The notes under the pieces are model-generated. The model saw only the letters and a program-made list of their open reading frames with translations. It searched no databases and was not told where the DNA came from. A program made the translations under genes and the position numbers. A DNA stretch of 64,000 nucleotides, from assembly GCF_039872765.1 (NCBI RefSeq), contig NZ_JBDPZC010000008.1, positions 124,001-188,000 on the forward strand. Reading direction: 5' to 3'. The DNA is from Roseateles_B flavus. Lineage in GTDB: Bacteria; Pseudomonadota; Gammaproteobacteria; Burkholderiales; Burkholderiaceae_C. Shown here piece by piece: positions 39,627-48,887 of the stretch (within the stretch, counting starts at the first letter, position 1; each line of letters opens with the position of its first letter).

Positions 39627-41150
39627 TCAGCGCAGGCTCAGGCTCCCCGCCTTCCACCCCGCATCCGCCCAGCGCTGGAAGGGGCCCAGCTGCTGGGCGT
39701 CGCCGCTGCGGCGCAGCACCTGCAGGCTCTGCAAGTCCAGCACCTCGAAGCTGCGCGGCGTGTAGCGGCCCTCGGCGCGGGCCTCGCGCACCATCAGCAG
39801 CTGCTGGCCGCCGGGCACCCAGCCGGCGAACTCGGCATAGCCCAGGCCGGGGTTGGCGGCCACCGGGGGCAGCACGTCCAGGCGCCAGCCCTGGGGCGTC
39901 TGGCGCAGCACCCACAGTTCGCGCCAGGACTCCGTGGGCTGCACCGCCAGCGTGGCGGCCGTGCCCTCGCGGTTGACACTGAAGGAGGCCGTCTGGATCA
40001 GGCCGAAGCTGCAGTGGCGCAGCAGGGCCTCCCTGGCCTGTGCGGACTGCAGCACCAGGCATTGGTCGCCCTCGGTGCCGGGCAGCAGGCGCAGCTGCAG
40101 CGAGTCCTTGCCCCGGCTCCAGCTCATCGTGCTGGACCCCGCGGGCAGGGCCTGCCAGCGCACGGCATTGGCCTGCATGGCGGCGTCGTTGGACAGGGGC
40201 TGGTCCTCGTCCGCCAGTTCCGCGGGCTGGACACGGGCCAGGGCCTGCAGGGCGCGGGCGCTGGCGGCCTGGGCGGCGGGGCCGGCGTCCGCCTGCCGCG
40301 CCTGCGCGTAGGCCAGCCGGCCCCAGACCGCCGCCTGGCGCAGGACCACGCGGTTGCGCCACAGCGGGGCCAGGCCGTTGGCGGGCACGCGCTCCAGGAT
40401 GTCGGCGCGCCACTGTTCGCGCTGCAGCTTCTGCGAGGGCGTGGCGGCGGGGTTCTGGCAGTCCAGGCGGGTGAGGGCCAGGGCGGCGCGCGCCTGCTGC
40501 TCGGGCGTGCTCGCGGGCAGGGCCAGCACACGGCGGAAGACCTCGCCCTCGTAGCAGAGCTGCAGGCTGCCGGCCTCGCGCTCGAAGCTCTGGAACTTCA
40601 GGCCGTAGCGCGCGGCCACGTCCAGCTGGGCGGCCAGCTGGGTGTCGGTGGAGGTCTGCGGCGTGTCCAGCTTCGCCGCGCTGCTGCGCGAGGCGCGGTC
40701 GGCCAGGCGCTCGGCGAGGCTGCCCAGAGCGTCGAGGGCCTCGACCCCCCCGGGGCCGGCCATCTGCTCGGCGCTGGCCTGCTGCACATAGGCGGCAGCC
40801 AGGCCCAGGCCCAGGGACTCGGCGCCCGCTTGCAGCCGCACCAGGCGCAGGGCAGCCAGCAGGGCGGCGGGATCGGCGGCCTGGCCTTCCAGAGGCAAGA
40901 CCTGACCCTTGCGGACGAAGCCACCGCGCTCGCGCCGGTAGTCGTAGACCTGGTAGAAGTCCAGGCGTTCGCCGCGGATCTCCACCGCCTCGCCCCGCCA
41001 CAGGGCGGCCTGCGAGGGGGCGGCGTCGCGCGCGGCGGCGCGCAGGGCGGCCTGGTCCTGCAGGACCAGGGCGGTGGCGGCGTGGGTCGGGGCCGGCTGC
41101 AGCAGGGCTGCGGTGGTGGCCAGGGCGGCAGTGCACAGGGTGGGGCGCAT
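39627..41150 (-). CDS. Large exported hypothetical protein
   Basis: A 507-residue protein with a signal peptide (cleavage near THA-AT). After a short beta-like part (WRGEAVEIRGERLDFYQVYDY) comes a long alanine-rich helical middle region, and then a C-terminal beta-rich region with repeated strands such as SWSRGKDSLQLRLLP and YTPRSFEVLDLQSLQVLRR that resembles propeller blades. Family not recognised. It starts 30 bp after the SPFH gene, so the two are probably an operon, and could interact across or outside the membrane. One copy of the dispersed 14-mer is inside. Confidence 0.68.
   Translation of the reverse strand: MRPTLCTAALATTAALLQPAPTHAATALVLQDQAALRAAARDAAPSQAALWRGEAVEIRGERLDFYQVYDYRRERGGFVRKGQVLPLEGQAADPAALLAALRLVRLQAGAESLGLGLAAAYVQQASAEQMAGPGGVEALDALGSLAERLADRASRSSAAKLDTPQTSTDTQLAAQLDVAARYGLKFQSFEREAGSLQLCYEGEVFRRVLALPASTPEQQARAALALTRLDCQNPAATPSQKLQREQWRADILERVPANGLAPLWRNRVVLRQAAVWGRLAYAQARQADAGPAAQAASARALQALARVQPAELADEDQPLSNDAAMQANAVRWQALPAGSSTMSWSRGKDSLQLRLLPGTEGDQCLVLQSAQAREALLRHCSFGLIQTASFSVNREGTAATLAVQPTESWRELWVLRQTPQGWRLDVLPPVAANPGLGYAEFAGWVPGGQQLLMVREARAEGRYTPRSFEVLDLQSLQVLRRSGDAQQLGPFQRWADAGWKAGSLSLR
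40895..40908 (-). repeat. Dispersed 14-mer GGGTCAGGTCTTGC
   Basis: Exact copy, minus orientation, inside the large exported protein gene. Confidence 0.85.
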
Positions 41151-41180
41151 GATCGGGTCCTCGCGGGGATGCTCAGGGGG

Positions 41181-42464
41181 TCAGTCGTTGCCTTCGGTCT
41201 GCGCTTCCTGCGCCTCGCGGGCCTTGGCCACGGTCTCGGCCTTGCCGCCCAGCAGGGTCTTGCCGATGAAGCCGCCGTCGGCCGGGGGCGGGGCGATGAT
41301 GACCTGCACCTTGTCCGAGAGCTTGTCGGCCATGGCCTTCTGGATCAGCAGGGGGTGCTTGCTCAGCAGCGCTCCTTCCGCCGACATCTGCTCCAGGCTC
41401 ACCTTGCCCAGCCGGCCCTGGCGGTAGGCCTCGGCGTCGGCCAGCTTTTCGCGAGCCTTGGCCTCGCCCTCCGCCTCGATGCCGCGCGCCTGCGCGGAGC
41501 CCTCAGCCATGCGCACGCGGGCCACGCGCTCGGCCTCGGCTTCCAGCTGGCGCTGCTCGACCTGGCGCTGCTTGAAGGGCAGCACATGCTTCATCGCCTC
41601 CTCCTGCGCCTTGGCGGCGATGATCTGCTCGCGCGCGGCGGCCTCTGCGGCGGTCTCGCGGCGGATCTTGTCGGCCGCAGCCTCCAGCTCGGTCTGCTTG
41701 ACCTTCTTCTCCTGCTGCTCCAGCGTGTAGCGCATCTTCTCGGTGGCCAGGCCCTCGGCCAGCAGCTTCTCCAGGCCTTCGCGGTACTCATGCGGCAGGT
41801 CCACATTGCCGATCTGCACGCTGTGCAGCACGATGCCGTCGGCCAGCAGCTTCTTGCGCAGCTCGGTCTCCAGGGCCTGCTGGATCTCGGCGCGCTGGGT
41901 CGAGAAGATCTCGCGCACCGTGTGGCTGGCGATCTGGCGGTAGATCACGCCCTGCAGGATGGGGTCGATCAGCTCGCGCTCGATGTTGTCCGGCAGGCTG
42001 CGGGCCAGCTGGGGCAGGCGGGTCTGGTCCACGCCCCAGCGCAGGGTCAGCGTGAGTCCCAGCGACAGGCCCTCCACCGACTGCAGCGGTGCCGGGCCGT
42101 CGGCACGGGCGAAGGCGCCGGGCTGGTAGCTGCGGTCCTGCTGGGGCAGGGTGCGGATCTCGTGCAGGCCGGGCAGACGAAAGAGACTGCCGTCGCGGGC
42201 CTGGGTGACGCCGCCGGTGAGCGTGTTGGTGCGCAGTGCGACTTCACCACGGGGCACCGGGTAGAAGGGGGGATGCAGGGCCAGGGCCGTGACCGACACG
42301 ATGCTCACGCCCAGGGCCAGCAGCAGTGGGGCATGGCGGCGCAGCTGGGCACCCAGCGAAGGCCTGACGGCCTCGTGGGCGGCGGCGGCTTCGTAGTCCT
42401 CGACCAGACGGCTGTGCAGGATGTCGTCGTCGGCCTGGCCTTGCTCGGGGGTGTGCTCGTTCAT
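41181..42464 (-). CDS. SPFH/band 7 (prohibitin-like) membrane protein
   Basis: A 427-residue protein. A cytoplasmic N-terminus of about 45 residues precedes one transmembrane helix (about 48-66, PLLLALGVSIVSVTALAL), then the SPFH domain (VPRGEVALRT, LTLTLRWGV, REIFSTQRAEIQQAL). A long charged coiled coil (about 235-355) with alanine/glutamate-rich repeats follows. These proteins assemble into large rings that organise membrane microdomains or regulate proteases such as FtsH. No NfeD or HflK/C partner gene is adjacent; instead an exported protein gene follows in the same operon. Confidence 0.9.
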   Translation of the reverse strand: MNEHTPEQGQADDDILHSRLVEDYEAAAAHEAVRPSLGAQLRRHAPLLLALGVSIVSVTALALHPPFYPVPRGEVALRTNTLTGGVTQARDGSLFRLPGLHEIRTLPQQDRSYQPGAFARADGPAPLQSVEGLSLGLTLTLRWGVDQTRLPQLARSLPDNIERELIDPILQGVIYRQIASHTVREIFSTQRAEIQQALETELRKKLLADGIVLHSVQIGNVDLPHEYREGLEKLLAEGLATEKMRYTLEQQEKKVKQTELEAAADKIRRETAAEAAAREQIIAAKAQEEAMKHVLPFKQRQVEQRQLEAEAERVARVRMAEGSAQARGIEAEGEAKAREKLADAEAYRQGRLGKVSLEQMSAEGALLSKHPLLIQKAMADKLSDKVQVIIAPPPADGGFIGKTLLGGKAETVAKAREAQEAQTEGND

Positions 42465-42628
42465 GTGCGGCTCCTCTCTTGGTTCGGGGCGGACCCCGTG
42501 TGTGGATCGATGGCCGCAGTGTTTGTCGGGGGCCGCGGAGGGCGCCAGGGCGGCGCCGGGGCACTGTCGTCACAGCCCGGAAGAAAGCTTCACAGGGGGC
42601 GGGGCAGGGGCTGCCGATAATCGGGCGC

Positions 42629-43324
42629 ATGAACAAAGTCGCCGTCATCGAGGACGACCGCCCCACCAGCGAGCAGCTGGCCGGCTGGATCCGCGCCGCC
42701 CGCCCCGAGCTGCAGGTCGACCAGTGGTTCGACCGCGACAGCGCCGAGGCCGCGCTGGGCCGCGAGGCCTATGCCATGGTGGTGCTGGACATCGAGCTCG
42801 GCCGCGAGCGCCACGCCGGCGTGGCCCTGATCAACGCGATCAACAAGCTGCACCAGGGCACGCCGGTGCTGGTGGTCTCGGCCATGCCCGCGGCCATCTA
42901 CCGCGGCATCATGAAGGCCCTGGACGCCTGGGACTACCTGCAGAAGACCAGCTTCGACGAGGCCGAGTTCACCGAGACCTTCCTGGACATCCTGCGCGCC
43001 GCCCGCGCCCGCGCACCCAGCCCCGCGCCGGACACCGCGACGGCCCTGCAGCTCGATCCCCTGTGGCAGCGCAGCCCGCTGTGGAAGGGCCAGCGCATCA
43101 ACCTGCCGCTGACCGCCCAGCGCATCCTCGCCACCCTGCACCAGCGCGCGCCCGAGGTGGTGAGCTACGAGGAGCTGTTCGACGTGGTCAAGAGCGGCCG
43201 CACCCGGGACAACGTGCGCAAGCATGTCTCCACCCTGCGCGAGGCCCTGCGCGAGGTGGACGCCGACTTCGACGCCATCGAGAACGTCCCCATGCGCGGC
43301 TTCCGCTGGGCCGGCCCGCGATGA
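42629..43324 (+). CDS. OmpR-type response regulator
   Basis: A 231-residue protein. The receiver has the acidic pair E8/D9-D10 and phosphoacceptor D54 (VVLDIELG), although the usual MP after the aspartate is absent and the conserved lysine lies in YLQKTSF. The C-terminal domain is a winged helix ending in NVPMRGFRWAGP (RGxGY-like end). It is 13 bp upstream of a histidine kinase gene, its likely partner, and divergent from the SPFH gene across 164 bp. Confidence 0.85.
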   Translation: MNKVAVIEDDRPTSEQLAGWIRAARPELQVDQWFDRDSAEAALGREAYAMVVLDIELGRERHAGVALINAINKLHQGTPVLVVSAMPAAIYRGIMKALDAWDYLQKTSFDEAEFTETFLDILRAARARAPSPAPDTATALQLDPLWQRSPLWKGQRINLPLTAQRILATLHQRAPEVVSYEELFDVVKSGRTRDNVRKHVSTLREALREVDADFDAIENVPMRGFRWAGPR

Positions 43325-43337
43325 AGGCCCGGCACGC

Positions 43338-45461
43338 ATGAAGCTGGGCCCCGTCACGCTGCCGGCCCTGCCGGTGCCGCGCCTCGGGCTGGCGGCCTTC
43401 CGCCGCCGCCTGGTGGTGCACCTGGCCTTCATGCTGCTGGTGGCCGCCACCCTGGGCCTGGCCCTGACCGTGCTGCAGGACCAGAAGCAGCGCAGCTACC
43501 AGCGCTACGAGCAGGGCTTCCGCCAGTCGCTGGCGGAGATCACCCTGCAGCTGCGCCACCCGGCCGGTCAGCTGGCCCTGCTCAACCCCGGCATGGAGCC
43601 GGGCAATGGGCAAGACCTGGCCCCGGTGCTGCTGCCCTTCTCGGCCATCGATTTCGACGACCAGTACAAGGCGCTGCGCGCCGTGGAGATGGCCGGCTGC
43701 GGCCTGCGCTGGCCGCAGGGTGCCAGCCTCTGCGCGGCGGTGGGCAGCAATGCCTATGCGGGCGGCTTCGTCTACCTGGTGGGCAGCCTGGACGCCGGCC
43801 CGCTGCAGCCGCGCAGTGTCGGCCAGCTGGAGCTGGGCGGCGTGCACCGCCTGCGCGTGAGCCTGGACTACCGCGGCCAGCGCAGCGTCTGGACCGCGCC
43901 CTATGAAGCCAGCCGCCCCGACGAAGGCCCGGCCCAGCAGCGCGGCCGCCTGACCGGCTTCCTGGCCGAGGGGGACCAGCTGGAGCGCCAGTCCCGCCCG
44001 CAGCGCGAGTTCCGCGGCTGGCTGTGGCGCGAGGGGCCGTGCGTGAAGACGGCCGATGCCGAGGCGTCCTGCGCGCGGCACACGGTCTTCTCGGTCCGTC
44101 TGCCGGTGGAGGCCTTCAAGACGGCGCTGTTCGAGCGCGGCGCCCAGGCCTGGCCGCCGCGGGACCTGGACCAGCTGCGCCTGCATGTGCAGCTGCTGGG
44201 CCCGGCCGGCGAGGGCGGGACCGCGGCAGTCCTCTTCGACAGCGCCCGCTCAGGCGCGACGGTGGGCGTGTCCCTGGACCGCCTGGGCGCCGGTCTGCAG
44301 GCCGGGGAGACCCTGCGCATCGAGCGTCTGGGCGAGCATCCGCTGGTGATCGCCGAGCGGCGCGGCGCGGAGATCGGCGACGCGCCCCTGCCCTGGCTGA
44401 GCCGCCTGATCCGCCGCCTGCCGGTGGATGTGCCCGTGGGCGATGCGAGCCTGCGCCTGCAGGCCCGTGAGGAGGTCGCCACGGCCACCGGCCGCTACCG
44501 GCTGAGCCTGCAGGGCGACCTGCGCAGCCTGGACCGCCAGCTGGCGCGCGAGGCCCGCAGCCTGCTGTGGCTGGTGGGCGCCATGCTCGCAGCCATCGCC
44601 TTCGCCTGGCTGCTGGTGGAGCTGGGCCTGATCCGCCGCATCACGGTGCTGACGCGGCGCGCGGCGGCCGTCTCCTACAACATGCAGGACCCGCGCGCCG
44701 AGCAGCGCATCGGCGAGCTGGACGTGGCGGACCTGGAAGGGCGCGACGAGTTGGGCATCCTGGCCGGCACCCTGCAGGCGCTGCTGCAGCGGGTCAAGGA
44801 CGGCCTGCGCCGCGAGCAGCTGCGCGCCGAGCGCGAGCGCGAGATGTGGCATGCCGTGGGGCACGAGATCATGTCGCCCCTGCAGTCCCTGATGGTGTTG
44901 CACGGCGGCGTGGACGATCCCAGCCACCGCTACGTGCAGCGCATGCAGCAGGCGGTGCGGGTGCTCTACGGCACGGCCTCGCCCAGCGAGGCGCTGGAAG
45001 CCGCCGACCTGCAGCTGGAGACCCTGGACCTGGCCCAGTTCTGCCGCGAGGTGGTGGCCAATGCGCCGCATGCCGGCATCGAGGGCGTGCAGCTGCTGGG
45101 CGACGAGGGCGCGACACTGCCGGTGCGCGGCGAGGCCTACGCGCTGGAGGATGTGGTCACCCATGTGCTGCGCAACGCCCAGCGTCACCGCCAGCCGGGC
45201 ACGCCCATCACCCTGACGCTGGCGGCCGAGGACGGCTTCGCGCTGCTGGGCATTCACAACATCGGGCCGGCCATTCCGGCGGACATGCTGACGCGCATCT
45301 TCGAGTACGGCGTCTCCGACCAGCCGCCCGACGCCGGGCCCGAGCGGCGCGGGCAGGGCCTCTTCGTGGCCCGCAGCTACCTGGCCAAGATGGACGCGCA
45401 GATCGAGGCCCACAACGAGGACGGCGGGGTGCGCTTCTGGCTGCGGCTGCGGCGGGCCTGA
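43338..45461 (+). CDS. Sensor histidine kinase with large periplasmic domain
   Basis: A 707-residue kinase. The first transmembrane helix is at about 28-48 and the second at about 413-436, giving an unusually large (about 365 residues) periplasmic sensor of unknown fold. A HAMP-like region and a short coiled coil lead to an HisKA variant with H509 in AVGHEIMSPLQSL. The HATPase domain has NAQRHRQ as N-box, HNIGPAIP in place of DxGxG, and RRGQGLFVARS. The degenerate G1 box is worth noting, as it could weaken ATP binding. It pairs with the response regulator directly upstream. Confidence 0.87.
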   Translation: MKLGPVTLPALPVPRLGLAAFRRRLVVHLAFMLLVAATLGLALTVLQDQKQRSYQRYEQGFRQSLAEITLQLRHPAGQLALLNPGMEPGNGQDLAPVLLPFSAIDFDDQYKALRAVEMAGCGLRWPQGASLCAAVGSNAYAGGFVYLVGSLDAGPLQPRSVGQLELGGVHRLRVSLDYRGQRSVWTAPYEASRPDEGPAQQRGRLTGFLAEGDQLERQSRPQREFRGWLWREGPCVKTADAEASCARHTVFSVRLPVEAFKTALFERGAQAWPPRDLDQLRLHVQLLGPAGEGGTAAVLFDSARSGATVGVSLDRLGAGLQAGETLRIERLGEHPLVIAERRGAEIGDAPLPWLSRLIRRLPVDVPVGDASLRLQAREEVATATGRYRLSLQGDLRSLDRQLAREARSLLWLVGAMLAAIAFAWLLVELGLIRRITVLTRRAAAVSYNMQDPRAEQRIGELDVADLEGRDELGILAGTLQALLQRVKDGLRREQLRAEREREMWHAVGHEIMSPLQSLMVLHGGVDDPSHRYVQRMQQAVRVLYGTASPSEALEAADLQLETLDLAQFCREVVANAPHAGIEGVQLLGDEGATLPVRGEAYALEDVVTHVLRNAQRHRQPGTPITLTLAAEDGFALLGIHNIGPAIPADMLTRIFEYGVSDQPPDAGPERRGQGLFVARSYLAKMDAQIEAHNEDGGVRFWLRLRRA

Positions 45462-45518
45462 GCCGGGGCTTTCATTCGGGGGACTTGCGGTCAGGCCCCC
45501 GCCGCGCACAATGCAGGC

Positions 45519-46244
45519 ATGAGTGATGCCGTCCCCCACCGATCCCACGCCCTGGCCCTGCTGCCCGACAAGGGCGTGCCCAACCTGCTCTTCCTGCTCT
45601 TCCACGGAGCCGGGGCGGATGCCACCCAGATGCGGCCCCTGGCCCAGGCCCTGCGCGGCCAATACCCGCAGGCGGCCGTGCTGGCGCTCAGCGGGCCCGA
45701 GGCCTACGACCTGATCCCCGGGGGCGGCAGCGGCCTGCAGTGGTACTCCCTGGACGGCGCCAACGACGAGAACCACGCCCGCCGCGTGGCCGACGCCCTG
45801 CCGGACTTCATCGCCCTGGTCCGTGCCTGGACCGAGCATTTCGAGCTGCCCTGGCAACAGGTGGCCCTGGGCGGCTTCTCCCAGGGGGCCGTGCTGGCCC
45901 TGGAGGCCGTGCAGGCCGAGCTGCAGCTGGCCGGCCGCGTGATGGCCTTCAGCGGCGCCTACGCCACCTTGCCCGAGCATGCGCCGCAGGAGGTCTCGGT
46001 GCACCTGCTGCACGGCCAGCAGGACGGCGTGCTGCCCTACCAGGACCAGATCCAGGCCGCCAAGCGCCTGGTGGCCCTGGGCGCCGATGTCACCGCCGAC
46101 GTACTCCCCGACATCGGCCACGAGCTGCACCCCGAGTTGATCGAGCGCGCGCTGCACCAGCTGCGCACCTTCGTGCCCGCGCGCCTCTGGCGGGAAGCCA
46201 TGCAGGCCGCCGAGGAGCAGGGGCTCAAGGCCCCGCTGCAGTGA
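45519..46244 (+). CDS. Alpha/beta-hydrolase, carboxylesterase type (YpfH-like)
   Basis: A 241-residue cytoplasmic esterase of the phospholipase/carboxylesterase family. The oxyanion HGAGAD motif sits near residue 29, the nucleophile serine in GGFSQGA near 117, the aspartate in HGQQDGVLP, and the histidine in DIGHELHPE. All triad residues are present. Substrates of YpfH-like enzymes are short-chain esters. It follows the kinase gene by 57 bp and precedes the binding-protein-like gene by 2 bp. Confidence 0.9.
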   Translation: MSDAVPHRSHALALLPDKGVPNLLFLLFHGAGADATQMRPLAQALRGQYPQAAVLALSGPEAYDLIPGGGSGLQWYSLDGANDENHARRVADALPDFIALVRAWTEHFELPWQQVALGGFSQGAVLALEAVQAELQLAGRVMAFSGAYATLPEHAPQEVSVHLLHGQQDGVLPYQDQIQAAKRLVALGADVTADVLPDIGHELHPELIERALHQLRTFVPARLWREAMQAAEEQGLKAPLQ

Positions 46245-46246
46245 GC

Positions 46247-47050
46247 ATGGGCGGCGGGCTGCGCCGGACCCCGGGCCTGGCCCGCAGCCCAGTCGCCCGT
46301 CTCTGGGCCAGGGCCGCCCTCGCTGCGTTGGCGACCCTGGCGGGCGCGCTGGGGTCAGGTCTTGCCCGGGCCACCGGCGCCGAGGCCACGCCGCTGCCGA
46401 GCGTGGACCTGCTCTACCAGGACCGCCCGCCCTACTACGTCCCCCAGCCCGGCCGGCAGCCGCCCACGGGCCTGGTGATCGCACCGCTGCGCCATGCGCT
46501 GGAGCGCACGGGCCTGCCGCACCGCTGGGTGCTGACGCCGGCGGTGCGCCAGCTGCTGATGGTCGAGAGCGGCGAGCACCTGGTCTGCGGCGTGGGCTGG
46601 TTCCGCAGCCCGGCCCGCGAGGCCAGGGGCCAGTTCAGCGCGCCGCTCTACCGCGGCCAGCACCTGGCCATGATCGCCCGCCGCGACGCGCCCCTGCGCG
46701 AGGGCATGAGCCTGCGCGAGGCCCTGGACTCGCCGGCGCGGCTGCTGGTGAAGCAGGGCTATTCCTACGGCGCCGAACTGGACGCCCTGATCGCCGAGCG
46801 CCCCGGCCGTGCCACCCAGGGCAGCGGCGAGGTCGGCCAGCTGCTGCGCATGCTGCAGGCCAGCCATGCCGACTGGATGCCGGCCGCACCCGAGGAGGTG
46901 CAGGCCCAGCTGCAGCGCGACGACAGCCGGGAGAAGACCCTGCACCTGCTGCACTTCAGCGACCCGCCTGTCATCGTGCCCCGGCACCTCTACTGCAACA
47001 AGGCCGTGCCGGCGGCCTGGCTGGAGCGGCTGGGGGCGGCGCTGCGCTGA
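46247..47050 (+). CDS. Periplasmic substrate-binding-like protein
   Basis: A 267-residue protein with a signal sequence (ALAALATLAGALGSGLA, cleavage near ARA-TG) and the SBP_bac_3-type fold (LLYQDRPPYYVP, GLVIAPLRHAL, FSAPLYRGQHLAMIARRD, LLHFSDPPVIVPRHLYCNK). No transporter genes are adjacent, so it may be an orphan sensor or enzyme-like protein of the periplasm, perhaps linked to the nearby kinase. One copy of the dispersed 14-mer encodes part of its signal peptide (GSGLAR). Confidence 0.75.
   Translation: MGGGLRRTPGLARSPVARLWARAALAALATLAGALGSGLARATGAEATPLPSVDLLYQDRPPYYVPQPGRQPPTGLVIAPLRHALERTGLPHRWVLTPAVRQLLMVESGEHLVCGVGWFRSPAREARGQFSAPLYRGQHLAMIARRDAPLREGMSLREALDSPARLLVKQGYSYGAELDALIAERPGRATQGSGEVGQLLRMLQASHADWMPAAPEEVQAQLQRDDSREKTLHLLHFSDPPVIVPRHLYCNKAVPAAWLERLGAALR
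46352..46365 (+). repeat. Dispersed 14-mer GGGTCAGGTCTTGC
   Basis: Exact copy, plus orientation, inside the signal-peptide coding part of the binding-protein-like gene. Confidence 0.85.
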
Positions 47051-47063
47051 GGAGGACGCCGGC

Positions 47064-48779
47064 TCAATCCAGCGTCACCTCCGCCCTCACCACCCCCGCC
47101 CGCTCCGTGCGGGCCGAGAGCGAGAGCCGCGTGCCATGCGGGGCGCGGACGATCCATTCGGCGACGGCGCGGTCGCCGGTGATCTCGTCGGTGGGCAGGA
47201 AGCTCAGCTGGCTGGCCTGGGGCGCGTGGCCGGCCAGATGCGGCCCTTCCATGCGTTCCTTGCCGGTGACGAGGCTGGCGCTGCCGTCCGCAGGCAGCTG
47301 GATCTCGAAGATCACGCCGCGCACCACCTGGCGCTCCTTGGCGCGGGCGGTGACGGCGGCGCTGAGGTAGCCGCTGTTGGCCACGGCCAGGCGCACGCGC
47401 CAGCTGTCGGCGCCCAGGGCGCGCACCTCGGTGCGCAGCAGCTCCAGGCGCGGCAGCGAGAGGCCGATCTGCGTCAGCCAGGCGGGGAAGCGCGCGGCCT
47501 CGCGCTCGCGCAGGGCCGGCGGCGGGTTGCGCCAGTAGTTCATCTTGTCCCAGCCGCCGATCTCCACCGCGCCCAGCTGCGGATGCTGGAAGGGGCGCCA
47601 GTCCACATGGGCCTGACCGCCGCAGTGCTCGTCGCTCCACTTGAGCAGCTTGAGCTCGTCCTCCACCGGGTGCTCGCGGAACCAGTCGATCCACTTGTAG
47701 CCGCTGATGCCGGCCTCCTGGTTGGGGTTCCACAGCTCCACCACCCAGAACAGGGCGCCCAGGTGCTCGTAAAGCCATTCCTGCGTGCCGCTGATGCTGT
47801 CCTTGGGGTGGTACTTGAAGTCGTGCCAGATGCTCACGGCCGGGTAGCCGCTGTGCTTCTCGCCCAGAGCCGAGAACTGCTTGATGAGCCAGAGGTCCTC
47901 GGGCGTCATGTCCTCGTCCGGGCAGCTGCCCATGGGGCGCAGGATCACGCCGCTGTAGGTGTGAAAGCTGATGGCCGCGCCGATGTTGGGATGCTTCACG
48001 ATGAAGTCCACCATGGCCCGCACCTCGGGCTCGCTGGCCGGGTAGGGGCCGGCGCCGCCCTGCTCGTGCTCCTGGCGCCAGCCGCCGGGGAAGTTGCGGT
48101 TGAGGTCCAGGCCCTCGACGTCCCCGTTGACCTTGATCTGCAGGCCGTCGTAGTGCTGGATGAAGCCCTCGGGCATCAGGCGGTAGTACTCGCCGCCGAA
48201 CTCGCCGGGCTCGCGCGCCACCATGAGGCGCGGGTCGCCGGCATGCTTCTTGTAGCCGCCATGCGGGTCGGGCACGCGCAGGGTGAGGATGCGGCCGTCG
48301 CCATCGATGTCCTCCATCGTGAGGCCGTCCACCGGGTCCTCGTCATGCGGGTAGCGGCGGGTGGAGGAGCGGATGTGGCGCGGCCGGTCCGCCAGGGCCA
48401 GCTCGGCGCCGTCGGGGTTCAGGCGCGGCACGATGTAGACCACGCGGCTGTCCAGCAGCTGGGTGGCGCGGCGGCCGTCCTCGCTGTCCTGGCCATGGTG
48501 GCTCAGCAGCTGGTGCAGGTAGTAGAGGCAGGTGGTGCTGGCCGTCAGCTCCGCGGCATGGATGTTGCCGTCCAGCCAGAGGGCGGGCTTGTCGGTGTCG
48601 GGGCCGGTGGCCTCGTTCGTGAGGGCCAGCAGCCAGATCTCGCGGCCCTCGTGGCTGTGGCCGATGGAGCGCAGCGTGACGAGATGCGGCCGCGCCGCGG
48701 CGTAGGCCTGCAGCAGTTCGGTGAGGGGCTGGTAGCGGAGGAACTGGCTGAAGTCCGGGGTCGGGAGGGCGGTGGCCAT
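47064..48779 (-). CDS. M14 family zinc carboxypeptidase
   Basis: A 571-residue protein without an evident signal peptide. The M14 zinc ligands are visible: H-x-x-E in GNIHAAELTAS (near residue 82) and the third histidine in AISFHTYSG. The catalytic glutamate is probably in VVELWNP, and LDLNRNFPGGW carries the conserved arginine-asparagine pair. Residues from about 440 form a beta-rich accessory domain. It should cleave C-terminal residues from peptides or act on peptidoglycan peptides; substrate unknown. I use the second ATG (MATALPTP); one 30 bp upstream is possible. Convergent with the preceding gene. Confidence 0.9.
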   Translation of the reverse strand: MATALPTPDFSQFLRYQPLTELLQAYAAARPHLVTLRSIGHSHEGREIWLLALTNEATGPDTDKPALWLDGNIHAAELTASTTCLYYLHQLLSHHGQDSEDGRRATQLLDSRVVYIVPRLNPDGAELALADRPRHIRSSTRRYPHDEDPVDGLTMEDIDGDGRILTLRVPDPHGGYKKHAGDPRLMVAREPGEFGGEYYRLMPEGFIQHYDGLQIKVNGDVEGLDLNRNFPGGWRQEHEQGGAGPYPASEPEVRAMVDFIVKHPNIGAAISFHTYSGVILRPMGSCPDEDMTPEDLWLIKQFSALGEKHSGYPAVSIWHDFKYHPKDSISGTQEWLYEHLGALFWVVELWNPNQEAGISGYKWIDWFREHPVEDELKLLKWSDEHCGGQAHVDWRPFQHPQLGAVEIGGWDKMNYWRNPPPALREREAARFPAWLTQIGLSLPRLELLRTEVRALGADSWRVRLAVANSGYLSAAVTARAKERQVVRGVIFEIQLPADGSASLVTGKERMEGPHLAGHAPQASQLSFLPTDEITGDRAVAEWIVRAPHGTRLSLSARTERAGVVRAEVTLD

Positions 48780-48887
48780 GGCATGCGTCTTGTGGAGGCA
48801 GGGGGCCATGCTACGGGCGGGCCCGGCGCATCCGGCTGGGGGCGAACCCGTGCCAGCATCCAGGGCGTCAGGCGCTGCCGCAGCGCC

